Below, piece by piece: positions 25,933-34,650 of a stretch of 64,000 nt of DNA; positions within the stretch are counted from its first letter, which is position 1; each line of letters opens with the position of its first letter. The translations under genes were made by a program, and so were the position numbers. The stretch is from the NCBI GenBank assembly GCA_002841545.1, contig PGZZ01000004.1, positions 62,001 through 126,000 of the forward strand, given 5' to 3'. The notes under the pieces were generated by a model. The model did no database searches, was not told where the DNA came from, and saw only the letters and a program-made list of their open reading frames with translations. Source of the stretch: Firmicutes bacterium HGW-Firmicutes-16 (GTDB taxonomy: Bacteria; Bacillota; Clostridia; Oscillospirales; Oscillospiraceae).

Positions 25933-27336
25933 CTAGACGATTTCGCCTCTCAGCGCCCAGGTGTTGCAGTCGGTGATTTTGACATTTGCGAAGGTTCCTA
26001 TAAGGCTTTCATCCGAGATAACGCGGACGAGTCTTCCGCCCGAGGTGCGAGCCGAGAGCACGCCTTCCTCCCTGTCCTTTCCGTCTATAAGCGCACGGAC
26101 GATCTTCCCGATATATTCCCTGTGCTTTTCTTCTGAAATTCTGTTCTGGGCTTCGAGAAGTCTGTCAAAATGCACCTGCTTTTCTTCACGCGTGAAGGGG
26201 TCGGACATCTCGGCGGCAGGAGTGCCGAGGCGCTTGGAATAGATGAAGGTGAACATCGCATCAAACCGCACCTTCTCGATGACCGACATAGTTCCCTCGA
26301 AGTCCTCATCCGTTTCATTCGGGAAGCCGACGATAATATCCGTCGTCAGAACTATATCAGGCACAGTTTCGCGCACTTTGTCAACAAGAGCAAGGTATTT
26401 TTCTGTGTCGTAATGCCTGTTCATCGCCTTGAGTATCCTATCACTTCCCGACTGGAGGGGCAGGTGCAGGTGCTTCTCACATTTTTCGCAGTCGCGCATC
26501 GCGGTAAAAAGCTCAGAGTTTGCGTCCTTCGGGTGGCTTGTCATAAAGCGAATTACAAAGTCGCCTTCAATAGAGTTAATCATGCGTATGAGCTGTGCAA
26601 AGGTGATGCCGCAGTCTAAGTCACGCCCATAGGAATTGACATTCTGCCCTAAAAGAGTTATTTCCTTGTAGCCTTGCGCCACAAGCTCTCTTGCCTCTTT
26701 CACGATTTCCTCCGGCTGGCGTGAGCGCTCGCGAAAACGCGTGTACGGCACGATGCAATAGGTGCAGAAGTTGTTGCAGCCGTTCATTATCGAAAGCCAC
26801 GCTTTGACCTTGTCCGCACGCAGGTGCGGAACACCCTCAGCAACGCAGCCGTCTCCGCTTCCGGGCGCAAAAACGCGTTTTCTCTTGGTCATGACGGTAT
26901 AGATAAGCTCCGGAAAGCGCCAGAGCTCGTCCGGTCCGAAAACCAAATCGACATGGCGGAAGGATTTCTTTATTTTATCCACGACATGCTCCTGCTGCAC
27001 CATGCAGCCGCACACCGCGATTATCTGATTCGGATTTTCCTTTTTCGGATGTGTAAGAGCGCCAAGATTCCCGAAAACACGCATCTCCGCGTGTTCCCGC
27101 ACGGCGCAGGTGTTGAGGACGATTATATCGGCTTTGAATTCGTCTTCCGTCATTTCAAAGCCCATCTCGGCAAGGTAGCCTCTAATTTTTTCGCTGTCTT
27201 CCTCATTCTGCTGGCAGCCGAAAGTATCAACGAGCGCGAGAGGCTTTTTTCCCTCGTATCTCTGTCTCACTTCGGTGCAGATAGCCAGTTGTTTTTCGAT
27301 TTCTTCAGCTGGAATGTCTGTTCGTTTTATGCTCAT
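25933..27336 (-). CDS. miaB: tRNA-2-methylthio-N6-dimethylallyladenosine synthase MiaB
   Basis: A radical-SAM methylthiotransferase of 467 residues from the chosen ATG (MSIKRTDI), which has AGGA eight bases upstream; a start 18 codons earlier is less likely. It has an N-terminal UPF0004 domain with its three cluster cysteines (DTFGCQQN, LNTCAVRE, CGCMVQQE), the radical-SAM CxxxCxxC motif in CNNFCTYC and a C-terminal TRAM domain. It converts i6A37 to ms2i6A37 in tRNAs reading UNN codons. Its partner miaA, which makes i6A, is encoded divergently 2.2 kb away. Confidence 0.95.
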   Translation of the reverse strand: MSIKRTDIPAEEIEKQLAICTEVRQRYEGKKPLALVDTFGCQQNEEDSEKIRGYLAEMGFEMTEDEFKADIIVLNTCAVREHAEMRVFGNLGALTHPKKENPNQIIAVCGCMVQQEHVVDKIKKSFRHVDLVFGPDELWRFPELIYTVMTKRKRVFAPGSGDGCVAEGVPHLRADKVKAWLSIMNGCNNFCTYCIVPYTRFRERSRQPEEIVKEARELVAQGYKEITLLGQNVNSYGRDLDCGITFAQLIRMINSIEGDFVIRFMTSHPKDANSELFTAMRDCEKCEKHLHLPLQSGSDRILKAMNRHYDTEKYLALVDKVRETVPDIVLTTDIIVGFPNETDEDFEGTMSVIEKVRFDAMFTFIYSKRLGTPAAEMSDPFTREEKQVHFDRLLEAQNRISEEKHREYIGKIVRALIDGKDREEGVLSARTSGGRLVRVISDESLIGTFANVKITDCNTWALRGEIV

Positions 27337-27442
27337 GCTCAAAGTCCTGTCATTATATTTGCATTTCGTTCCTTCAATCGGCAAAATCAAAGCGTTTCTA
27401 CTGATAATACCATTTTAATGTGGCATTTTCAATCATTTTAAG

Positions 27443-27545
27443 TTATAATGTCAGCAAGCGGACATTATAACGCTCATGTGCCGACTGTGCCGGCGCATGC
27501 TTGATTTTAAACACTGATACCATGCGCCGCTCTGCGGCTATGGTA
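27443..27545. repeat. Composite hairpin repeat, copy B
   Basis: This lies in the 267-base gap between the divergent miaB and mutL genes. Order: hairpin a 27443-27470 (TTATAATGTC arms), hairpin b 27475-27499 (CATGTGCCG paired with CGGCGCATG, one wobble), linker CTTGATTTTAA, hairpin c 27518-27545 (TACCAT and GCCGC arms). It matches copy A at 17172-17278 in order, spacing and core sequence, while arm differences keep base pairing. Confidence 0.75.
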
Positions 27546-27603
27546 CAAAAACCTGATAACGATAGACCATTGCTCTTTTCGCCTTTTAGAAAGGATACCC
27601 TTA

Positions 27604-29520
27604 ATGTCAGAAATAAACATACTCTCTCCACACGTTGCAGACCTTATTGCGGCTGGCGAAGTTGTCGAACGCCCGGCCTCAGTCATAAAAGAGCTCATTG
27701 AAAACTCCTTCGACGCTCTCGCAAAAAACGTCAGCATCGAAGTCAGGGGCGGCGGAATGACCTATATCCGTGTAACAGACGACGGATGCGGCATGCTGCC
27801 CGAGGACGCGGGACTGTGCTTCATGCGCCACGCGACAAGCAAGCTGCGCGACGAGCGCGGACTTGAAGCAATCGGTACGATGGGCTTTCGCGGCGAGGCT
27901 CTGGCGGCTATTGCCGCCGTTTCGCGTATCGAGCTAATAACTCGCAAAAAAGGCGACGACGAAGGCACGCGCGTCGTGCTTGAGGCCGGTGATATAATCG
28001 AAATGTCGCCCCACGGCTGCCCCGAGGGCACGACCCTCATCGTCCGCGACCTGTTTTACAACACCCCCGCAAGACTAAAATTCATGAAGGCCGACAGATC
28101 TGAGGGCTCTGCCTGTGCAGGTGTCGCTCTTCGCTGTGCTCTGGGACGTCCGGAAATCTCCGTCCGCCTCATCAAGGACGGCGAGGAGGAATTCTTCTCC
28201 CCGGGAGACGGAAAAATCTCCTCCTGCGCATACAGTCTTCTGGGGCGCGACACGGCAAAAGAGCTTCTGGAGTGCTCCTCCGAGGACGAGGGTTTTGCTG
28301 TTTCGGGTTTTGTCTCTTCGCCGAAGGCAGGTCACGGCAACCGGACGAAGCAGTTTTTCTTCGTTAACGGACGCAGCATCAAATCCCAGCTTCTTCAGGC
28401 CGCAGTTGAACAGGCATATAAGAACACCCTGCTCACCGGACGCTACCCTGCCTGCGTCATATATCTGACTTTGAGCCTCGGCTCTGTGGACGTAAACGTG
28501 CATCCCGCCAAAACGGAGGTCAAATTCCGCGATGAGAAGAAGGTTTTCGATTCAATATATTATGCCGCACTCTCCGCTCTCGTGGGCGAAACGCGGACGG
28601 CTGAGATAACGCTCTCCCCCTCCACAAAAGCCGCGGCATCCCCGAAAAAGGACTTTTACAAATCCATGAGCGCGAATGAGTACCGCGAAAAATATTCAGA
28701 CGCACCTAAAGCCGCTCCCTCAGTATCTTCCCAACCGAACATTCCCGCAAAACCTGCTTATCCTTCCGACCATGGAACGATAACTTGGAACAGGACTGTC
28801 TCTTCGGCGAATACCGGAACGTCTGTCCACGAAAGCGAAACGCCATACAGAACAGCGAGTTCCACGCCTTTTTACGAGGACATTCCTGTTTTGACTCCGA
28901 TTACGATAGCAGCGGATGAACCAATGATTGCGGAAGTCATTGACGGAGTACACGAGGATTTCCGCCTTGTGGGCGAGGCGATGAAAACCTACATAGTCAT
29001 CGAAAAGGGAAACGAGCTCCTGCTCATCGACAAGCACGCGGCGCATGAGCGCATGATTTTCGACAGACTTAAAAAGCAGGGTCGCGGGATTATGTCCCAA
29101 TCCCTTCTTATCCCCATAACGGTGAAGCTTTCAGGTGGCGAGATCGAACTTCTCGAGAAAAACTCCGAAAATCTCGAAAATCTCGGCTTCGAGATTGAGC
29201 CCTTCGGCGCGGACAGCGTCATAGTGCGCTGTGTTCCGGCGGATACAGACGCCTCGGACATCGCCCCGATGGTCGAGGAGATTTGCGAAAAGCTCAAAAA
29301 AGGTTCCTCCCTTTCAAAAGAGGATGCTCTGGACTCTATCCTGCACACGGTTGCCTGCAAGGCGGCTGTTAAAGCCGGCTGGAACACCGAAGATGACGAA
29401 CTGCTCGAAATCGTAAAGGCGGTTGTGTTCGGCGAGGTGAAGTATTGTCCGCACGGCAGACCGGTCGCCGTTACGCTTACGAAAAAGCAGCTCGACAAGG
29501 AGTTTTCTCGTATAGTTTAA
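27604..29520 (+). CDS. mutL: DNA mismatch repair protein MutL
   Basis: A 638-residue MutL. The N-terminal GHKL ATPase has the start ILSPHVADLIAAGEVVERPASVIKELIENSFDA-type motif I, TDDGCGM and FRGEAL. A variable, probably disordered linker (about 340-440) precedes the C-terminal endonuclease domain: DKHAAHER at about 476 for the DQHA(x)2E(x)4E motif, ACK, and CPHGRP at 615. These metal-site motifs mean MutL itself nicks DNA, as in organisms without MutH. The ribosome site is AGAAAGGATACCC. It starts a plus-strand run with miaA and hfq. Confidence 0.95.
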   Translation: MSEINILSPHVADLIAAGEVVERPASVIKELIENSFDALAKNVSIEVRGGGMTYIRVTDDGCGMLPEDAGLCFMRHATSKLRDERGLEAIGTMGFRGEALAAIAAVSRIELITRKKGDDEGTRVVLEAGDIIEMSPHGCPEGTTLIVRDLFYNTPARLKFMKADRSEGSACAGVALRCALGRPEISVRLIKDGEEEFFSPGDGKISSCAYSLLGRDTAKELLECSSEDEGFAVSGFVSSPKAGHGNRTKQFFFVNGRSIKSQLLQAAVEQAYKNTLLTGRYPACVIYLTLSLGSVDVNVHPAKTEVKFRDEKKVFDSIYYAALSALVGETRTAEITLSPSTKAAASPKKDFYKSMSANEYREKYSDAPKAAPSVSSQPNIPAKPAYPSDHGTITWNRTVSSANTGTSVHESETPYRTASSTPFYEDIPVLTPITIAADEPMIAEVIDGVHEDFRLVGEAMKTYIVIEKGNELLLIDKHAAHERMIFDRLKKQGRGIMSQSLLIPITVKLSGGEIELLEKNSENLENLGFEIEPFGADSVIVRCVPADTDASDIAPMVEEICEKLKKGSSLSKEDALDSILHTVACKAAVKAGWNTEDDELLEIVKAVVFGEVKYCPHGRPVAVTLTKKQLDKEFSRIV

Positions 29521-29573
29521 GCTGTTTAGCCGATAATCCCATAAGACAAAATCTTTTCTGCGGCGGTGAACAA

Positions 29574-30524
29574 ATGAGCACAGCACCCAAAATTGCGGTC
29601 ATAACAGGCCCGACCGCAACTGGCAAAACGGCTTTCGGCGTCCTGCTCGCGAAAGAACTCGGCGGCGAAATCGTCTCGGCAGACTCCATGCAGGTCTATA
29701 GGCACATGGACATCGGAACGGCTAAGGTGACAAAAGAAGAGATGCAGGGCGTTGCCCACCACATGATAGATGTCGCCGAGCCTTATGAGAGCTTCAGCGT
29801 TGCCCGCTATGTCAAGGAAGCCGACTCCTGCGTACAGGACATTCTGAAAAGAGGGCTTCTCCCGATTATAGTCGGCGGAACGGGGCTTTATATTGATTCC
29901 CTCGTCGCGGGACGGGATTTTGACGAAAGCTCGTCCGATAAGGCCATACGCGATGAGCTTGATTCGAAATACGCGTCACTTGGCGGTGAAAAGCTGCTTT
30001 ATGAGCTCGCCGCCGTTGACCCTGAAAGAGCAAAAAAACTTTACCCATCGGATAAAAATCGCATCCTACGTGCGCTGGAGGTCTTCTACACCACAGGCAG
30101 AACGATAACAGAGCACGACGAGGAGACGCGGAAAATACCGAACCGCTACGACGCCGCTGCGATTGCGCTTTCGTTCAAAGACCGCGATGTGCTCTACGAA
30201 AGAATCGACAGGCGCGCCCAAGGCATGGCGGAATCAGGACTTTTTGACGAGGTGCGTTCGATTTTAGCAAGCGGCGTACCCGAAAAATGCACCGCAATGC
30301 AGGCGATAGGCTATAAGGAAGCCGCTCAGGCAATTCGCGGCGAAATAACAGAAGATGAAGCAATCGCTATCATAAAGCGTGAAAGCCGCCGCTATGCAAA
30401 GCGGCAGCTTACCTGGCTCCGCCGGAAGGAAGACATCGGCTGGATACTATGGGATAACGCTCCTGATTTTAATTTTGGTCGACAGATTTCGACAAAGTTT
30501 TTGCACTCTCTCGGATTAGAATAG
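29574..30524 (+). CDS. miaA: tRNA dimethylallyltransferase MiaA
   Basis: A 316-residue enzyme from the ATG at 29574 (MSTAPKIAVITG), preceded by GGCGGTGA; a longer frame overlapping mutL is rejected because homologues begin here. P-loop GPTATGKT lies at residues 12-19, followed by the conserved SADSMQVYRHMDIGTAK and GGTGLYI. It transfers a dimethylallyl group to N6 of A37 in tRNA, the substrate for MiaB. It follows mutL by 53 bases. Confidence 0.95.
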   Translation: MSTAPKIAVITGPTATGKTAFGVLLAKELGGEIVSADSMQVYRHMDIGTAKVTKEEMQGVAHHMIDVAEPYESFSVARYVKEADSCVQDILKRGLLPIIVGGTGLYIDSLVAGRDFDESSSDKAIRDELDSKYASLGGEKLLYELAAVDPERAKKLYPSDKNRILRALEVFYTTGRTITEHDEETRKIPNRYDAAAIALSFKDRDVLYERIDRRAQGMAESGLFDEVRSILASGVPEKCTAMQAIGYKEAAQAIRGEITEDEAIAIIKRESRRYAKRQLTWLRRKEDIGWILWDNAPDFNFGRQISTKFLHSLGLE

Positions 30525-30685
30525 TCCATGAACAATTCGCTTTGTATCGACTTTGCGATTTGTTTAATATTACTATTTAATGGAGCGGCAAACCGTGATA
30601 AAATACTGTCGGTAGGTTCTTGTATTCCTGCCGCGCTTTGCTTTCACGATGGATTTTGAACCGCTCCGAGGGGGAGTTGGCTTAA

Positions 30686-30937
30686 ATGCAAAAGACACAG
30701 AACATTCAGGACACATTGCTTAATCAGATCCGACGGGAAAAACAGACGGTAACTTTCTTTCTGATGAACGGTTTTCAGTTGAAAGGCATTGTAAAGAGCT
30801 TCGACAGCTTTGTTGTCATCTTGGAAACAGACGGACGACAGCAAATGATTTACAAACACGCCATTTCGACAATTGTACCCTCTAATTCGGTGGATCTCAG
30901 AGAGCCTAGAGCCATTGATGACAAGGAGCATACATAG
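30686..30937 (+). CDS. hfq: RNA chaperone Hfq
   Basis: An 83-residue Hfq. The Sm1 motif is seen in [24 protein letters not shown] and the Sm2 motif in YKHAIST, with the distal-face region QDTLLNQIR at the N-terminus. Hexameric Hfq binds A-rich and U-rich RNA; in Bacillota its role is narrower than in proteobacteria. GAGGGGGAG serves as a ribosome site nine bases upstream. The miaA-hfq order is the same as in many bacteria, here separated by about 160 bases, so hfq may have its own promoter. Confidence 0.95.
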   Translation: MQKTQNIQDTLLNQIRREKQTVTFFLMNGFQLKGIVKSFDSFVVILETDGRQQMIYKHAISTIVPSNSVDLREPRAIDDKEHT

Positions 30938-30987
30938 AAAACAAGTAATTCAGAAATTCCCGTTTCAACGCGGGACGATATACCGTA

Positions 30988-31020
30988 AATATCCAAAGGG
31001 TCACCCTTTGGATATTTTCA
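30988..31020 (+). terminator. Terminator after hfq
   Basis: AATATCCAAAGGGT and its complement form a nearly loop-less inverted repeat, with TTTTC following. It separates hfq from the HlyD-like gene. Confidence 0.7.
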
Positions 31021-31070
31021 TAAAAAGCGAGAACCGTATTTACAGTCTCGTAAGCTAAGGAGCTACACAG

Positions 31071-32270
31071 ATGAAACGAACAGACACCTTAACAAAAGTA
31101 ATATCGTTCCTTCTTTTCGGTGCTCTTCTTGCATATCTTAGCGTTTACGTCGTCCGAAGCACATCAAATAATATTAGAACAGCTCCCGCTGTCTTTGTCT
31201 CACTCTCGGATAACGCCATCACCTCGGGTATTGTTGTAAGGCAGGAAAGCCTAGTTCAAAGTAACGAGAAATACCTCAGCGTGGTCGCCGTCAGCGGCAA
31301 GGCGGTCGCTGTGGGCGAAACGGTCGCCGTCATATATTCCGGTGAAGAATCTCTCTCCCGCGCGGCGAAGATACGCGAGCTGGAGATCAAGAAGCAGTAC
31401 ATCATCTCAGTGCTCTCGGGAGCGAGCTCTGCCGAAAGCCTTGCCGACAGGGATAACTCAATCAAGGAAGCTCTTTTAAACGTTACAGCATCTGCCGCAA
31501 GACATGATACGGAAAACCTTGCCTCGGCATCCGTGAGTCTCAGCTCTCTCGTCATCTCAAACGCCTCCATCGACACAACTGAGGTAGACCTGAATCTTGT
31601 AACAGCGGAGCTTGATAGTCTCAGGCAAAGTGCGCTTTCCGACACCGCAGTAATAACCGCAAGCACTCCGGGGCTTTTTTCCGCCTCGCCAGACGGCTAT
31701 GAGTACATCACGCCGGACATGCTCTCCGGTCTGACAGTTTCAAAGCTCACGTCGCTTGAGAAGACTCCGCAGGACCTTGCATCCGATGTTCGCGGCAAAC
31801 TTGCCTCCGCCTTTGAGTGGTATTTTGCCGCCGAGGTGAAGCAGGAGGACGCAGACAGATTAAAAGTGGGCAAATCAGCGACTCTGGACTTTGGCCGTTA
31901 TTGCTCCAATCTGCTTAAAGCCAAGGTCATATCCATAAGCTCTCCGGAAAATGACGAGTGCGTTGTAGTCTTCAGATGTACCGAAGCAACCGCGGAGCTA
32001 CTCTTCGTAAGACGGGCATCGGCGGAGATTGTTTTTGATGCCCACGAGGGTCTCCGAGTCCCGAAGCAGGCTGTCCTGTCGGACGAGAAGGGCTCATACG
32101 TCTACACTCTGACTGGGATGCAGGCTGAAAAAAAATACATTAGCATCGTCTGGGAAACCAACGATTATTTCCTTGCCGAGGTCTCCCAGGAATCGGCGTC
32201 CCTGAGGGAGGGGAACGATATAATCCTCACCACCAAGGGACTGTCAGACGGCAAGATAATGAAGGATTAG
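31071..32270 (+). CDS. HlyD-like membrane-anchored protein (efflux adaptor-like)
   Basis: A 399-residue protein with one N-terminal membrane segment (about 10-28), an extracellular lipoyl/biotinyl-like half-domain (GIVVRQESLV, VVAVSGKAVAVGETVAVI), a helical hairpin rich in Ser/Ala/Leu (about 100-190) and beta-rich C-terminal domains (LRVPKQAVLSDEKGSYVYTL). This matches HlyD/YknX-type adaptors, but no transporter gene is adjacent. Clostridial genomes commonly keep this gene directly upstream of yggS and sepF, so a role in envelope or division is possible. The yggS start lies within 20 bases, implying co-transcription. Confidence 0.75.
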   Translation: MKRTDTLTKVISFLLFGALLAYLSVYVVRSTSNNIRTAPAVFVSLSDNAITSGIVVRQESLVQSNEKYLSVVAVSGKAVAVGETVAVIYSGEESLSRAAKIRELEIKKQYIISVLSGASSAESLADRDNSIKEALLNVTASAARHDTENLASASVSLSSLVISNASIDTTEVDLNLVTAELDSLRQSALSDTAVITASTPGLFSASPDGYEYITPDMLSGLTVSKLTSLEKTPQDLASDVRGKLASAFEWYFAAEVKQEDADRLKVGKSATLDFGRYCSNLLKAKVISISSPENDECVVVFRCTEATAELLFVRRASAEIVFDAHEGLRVPKQAVLSDEKGSYVYTLTGMQAEKKYISIVWETNDYFLAEVSQESASLREGNDIILTTKGLSDGKIMKD

Positions 32271-32288
32271 CATAAGGTGATGAGTCAA

Positions 32289-32996
32289 GTGAAAATAGAA
32301 GAAAATGTCGCTTTGGTAAGAAACCGCATCGAAAAGGCGGCCCGCGCCGTCGGCAGGTCGCCGGATGAAATTACGCTCGTCGCGGCGACGAAAACAAACT
32401 CTTCACATTTGGTGGCGGAAGCGATAAAAGCCGGCATAAGTGTCTGCGGAGAAAACAGAGTGCAGGAGCTGGTCGAGAAAAATACACAGGGTGCGTACAT
32501 CGGCGCATCTCTCCACTTCATCGGGCATCTTCAGAAAAACAAGGTCAAGCAGCTTGTGGGCGTCTGCGACCTTATACAGTCTGTAGATTCTCTCGAACTG
32601 CTCGAAGCCATCGACAGCCGTGCAAAGGCATTAGGGCGAAGGCAGGACGTTCTTATCGAGATTAATATCGGAGGCGAAGCTTCGAAATCCGGCATTGATA
32701 AATCAGAGCTTACGAAGATATTGGAAAAAGCGGAAAACTTATCCTCCGTTTTTATCAGAGGTCTCATGGCAATACCTCCCATTTCGGGCTCAGAGAGCGA
32801 AAATCGCGCCTGTTTTGCCCGTATGCGTCAGCTTTTTATTGACAATTCAGCAAAAAAATACGATAATGTCAGCATGGATTTTTTATCAATGGGCATGAGC
32901 GGAGATTTTGAGGATGCCATTGCGGAGGGCTCGAACATGGTGCGGGTCGGCTCTGCGATTTTTGGCGTCCGAGTGTATCCCCCAAAGGCTGACTAG
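32289..32996 (+). CDS. YggS family pyridoxal phosphate homeostasis protein
   Basis: A 235-residue PLP-binding protein (COG0325; YlmE in Bacillus). The PLP Lys lies in LVAATKTN; HFIGHLQKNK and MGMSGDFEDAIAEGSNMVRVGSAIFG are family signatures. It has no known catalytic activity and buffers free PLP. Start choice: GTG at 32289 is preceded by AAGGTGAT at a seven-base spacing; ATG at 32280 overlaps that ribosome site. It stands before sepF as in the Bacillus ylmE-sepF order. Confidence 0.9.
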   Translation: MKIEENVALVRNRIEKAARAVGRSPDEITLVAATKTNSSHLVAEAIKAGISVCGENRVQELVEKNTQGAYIGASLHFIGHLQKNKVKQLVGVCDLIQSVDSLELLEAIDSRAKALGRRQDVLIEINIGGEASKSGIDKSELTKILEKAENLSSVFIRGLMAIPPISGSESENRACFARMRQLFIDNSAKKYDNVSMDFLSMGMSGDFEDAIAEGSNMVRVGSAIFGVRVYPPKAD

Positions 32997-33136
32997 ACAC
33001 AACCGCTCTTGAATCCATCCTGATTACTATAAATTTCACCTTCATATGATGTGCCGAAAGCAGACATTGCTGCTACGACGCAAAGCGTATCCCTCTCGTT
33101 TTGCGCTCAGGCACCGTGAAGAGAAAGGTCATAATT

Positions 33137-33640
33137 ATGGGTCTGTTTGACGAGCTTAAAAAGCTCACTCGTCCATACAGCGGTGATGAATATGACGATT
33201 TCGGCGAAGAGTATCCCGAAGCTCCGGCGGAAACGCGTATTCCCGCGGCTGACAGCCAGAAAAGATATACCGCTCCCGCTGAGCGCCGCAATCCATTCTC
33301 CGATTTCGACACTCATCCGGTTACTCCCGCAAGAAGGGACAAGGTTGTAAATCTCGGCGGAGGGCCTTCGTCACAGGTAGTTCTCGTAAAGCCCGAACGC
33401 TTCGAAACAGCGGCGGAAATCGCCGATCACCTTCGCGAAAGACGCTCTGTCGTAATGAACCTTGAGCAGACCGGCAAGGACACTGCCCGCCGTCTCATCG
33501 ACTTCTTAAGCGGCGTGGCCTATGCACTCGACGGAAAAATCAAAAAGGTCGCCGCCAACACCTACATAATCACTCCCTACAATGTAGACGTCATGGGAGA
33601 TCTCATTGACGAGATCGAAAACAGCAGCCTTTACATGTAG
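33137..33640 (+). CDS. sepF: Cell division protein SepF
   Basis: A 167-residue SepF from the ATG at 33137 (MGLFDELKK), which has AGAAAGG eight bases upstream. The N-terminal amphipathic membrane-targeting helix is present (MGLFDELKKLTR), followed by an acidic/proline linker and the C-terminal DUF552 domain (VVLVKPERFETAAEIADHLRERRSVVMNLE...RLIDFLSGVAYALDGKIKKVAANTYIITP). SepF polymerises into arcs that tether FtsZ to the membrane in Gram-positives. Neighbours yggS and divIVA agree. Confidence 0.95.
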   Translation: MGLFDELKKLTRPYSGDEYDDFGEEYPEAPAETRIPAADSQKRYTAPAERRNPFSDFDTHPVTPARRDKVVNLGGGPSSQVVLVKPERFETAAEIADHLRERRSVVMNLEQTGKDTARRLIDFLSGVAYALDGKIKKVAANTYIITPYNVDVMGDLIDEIENSSLYM

Positions 33641-33779
33641 ATTTTTCCAAGTAAAATACGGAACTCAAGAAAGCGCATCAGGTGTTTTGGCTTTGTTCTG
33701 TGTATTTATATCGGCAAACAACTTCGTTCGGCAACCGTTTTAGATTATTGCGCTTCGCAATGCAGAAAGGGATTTTGAT

Positions 33780-34469
33780 ATGTTGACACCTCAAAATTTT
33801 AGAGAGAAAACCTTCGAAAAGGCGATTTTCGGCGGCTACGATATGGGTGCCGTGGATGATTTTCTGGATGAGGCCGCGAACGACTATGCAGCCGTAGCAA
33901 AGGAAAATATGGTTCTAAAAAGCAAAATGAAAGTTCTCGTAGAAAAGATCGAGGAATATAGGGCCACCGAGGACTCCATGCGTCTCACCCTCCTCTCTGC
34001 TCAGAAGCTGAGCATGCAGATTGAAGAGGACGCCCGCAAGAAGGCTGAGGATGCGCTGGCTAACGCCCGAAGCGAAGCGGAACGTATCACCCGTGAAGCA
34101 TATAATCAGCGCACGACTGAGGAAGCCATGCTTCTCGAAGCAAAGCGCGAAAGCACCCAGTACATAGAGAACATGCGTATGATCTGCTCAAAGCAGCTCG
34201 ACTTTCTTGATAGTCTCAAGGGCATGAAGCTCGAAGAGATTTCCCGCCCCGCAACCGCAGCGGAGACCGTCGAGGAAACTGTCCGCAGCATCGAAAGCTC
34301 TGTTGAGCGGCTTGCGGATTCAGGAGTTGCTGACGAAGAGATACGAAAAGTCGTAACCGGCAGGACTGATTCTCCCTCTAACAGCTTCGAAGAGCCGACC
34401 CGCCAGTTTGCGGGCAGCTCTGCACAGGGAAGCCAGTTCTCCTTTGATAATCTTCGATTCGGCAAATAA
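33780..34469 (+). CDS. divIVA: DivIVA domain protein
   Basis: A 229-residue protein. The N-terminal DivIVA domain starts LTPQNFREKTFEKAIFGGYDMGAVDDFLDEA with the conserved Phe/Gly/Tyr pattern for binding negatively curved membrane. A long coiled coil (about 30-145) follows, then a low-complexity tail ending in NLRFGK. DivIVA marks poles and septa and recruits Min, chromosome or wall factors. The genes ylmG and ylmH that sit between sepF and divIVA in Bacillus are missing here. Confidence 0.93.
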   Translation: MLTPQNFREKTFEKAIFGGYDMGAVDDFLDEAANDYAAVAKENMVLKSKMKVLVEKIEEYRATEDSMRLTLLSAQKLSMQIEEDARKKAEDALANARSEAERITREAYNQRTTEEAMLLEAKRESTQYIENMRMICSKQLDFLDSLKGMKLEEISRPATAAETVEETVRSIESSVERLADSGVADEEIRKVVTGRTDSPSNSFEEPTRQFAGSSAQGSQFSFDNLRFGK

Positions 34470-34535
34470 CTACACCAATAATGGCATGTGCCAATTGCCG
34501 CTCGTCGGAAAATGGCAAGCCTACAATTTAGATTA

Positions 34536-34609
34536 ATATTCGGTGTGGTTTTTCGCACTGAATATCGTCGGGGCGGGGCATAATACGCTACAGTGCTGTG
34601 CCTCGCCCC
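34536..34609 (+). promoter_or_regulatory. Two stable hairpins in the ileS leader
   Basis: Hairpin 1 (34536-34565) pairs ATATTCGGTG with CACTGAATAT, one wobble. Hairpin 2 (34570-34609) pairs GGGGCGGGGCA with TGCCTCGCCCC, one wobble. No T-box core sequence (TGGNACCGCG) is present, unlike many Gram-positive ileS leaders. Hairpin 2 lacks an immediate T-run but a T-rich stretch begins eleven bases later, so weak termination is possible. Confidence 0.45.
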
Positions 34610-34650
34610 GCAGCTATTATTTTCTTGTTTCAGATAGGAGCCAACACCAA

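Noticed and set aside
28720-29100. Antisense frames across mutL
   Set aside because: Complement of a GC-rich coding region without start signals.
33745-33765. Small hairpin TATTGCGCTTCGCAATG before divIVA
   Set aside because: Short and without conservation evidence; it may be chance in an AT-rich gap.
34543-34650. N-terminal extension of ileS by 36 codons
   Set aside because: It would translate two GC-rich leader hairpins; homologues begin at the MPQDYNKTV position and ATAGGAG is correctly spaced there.
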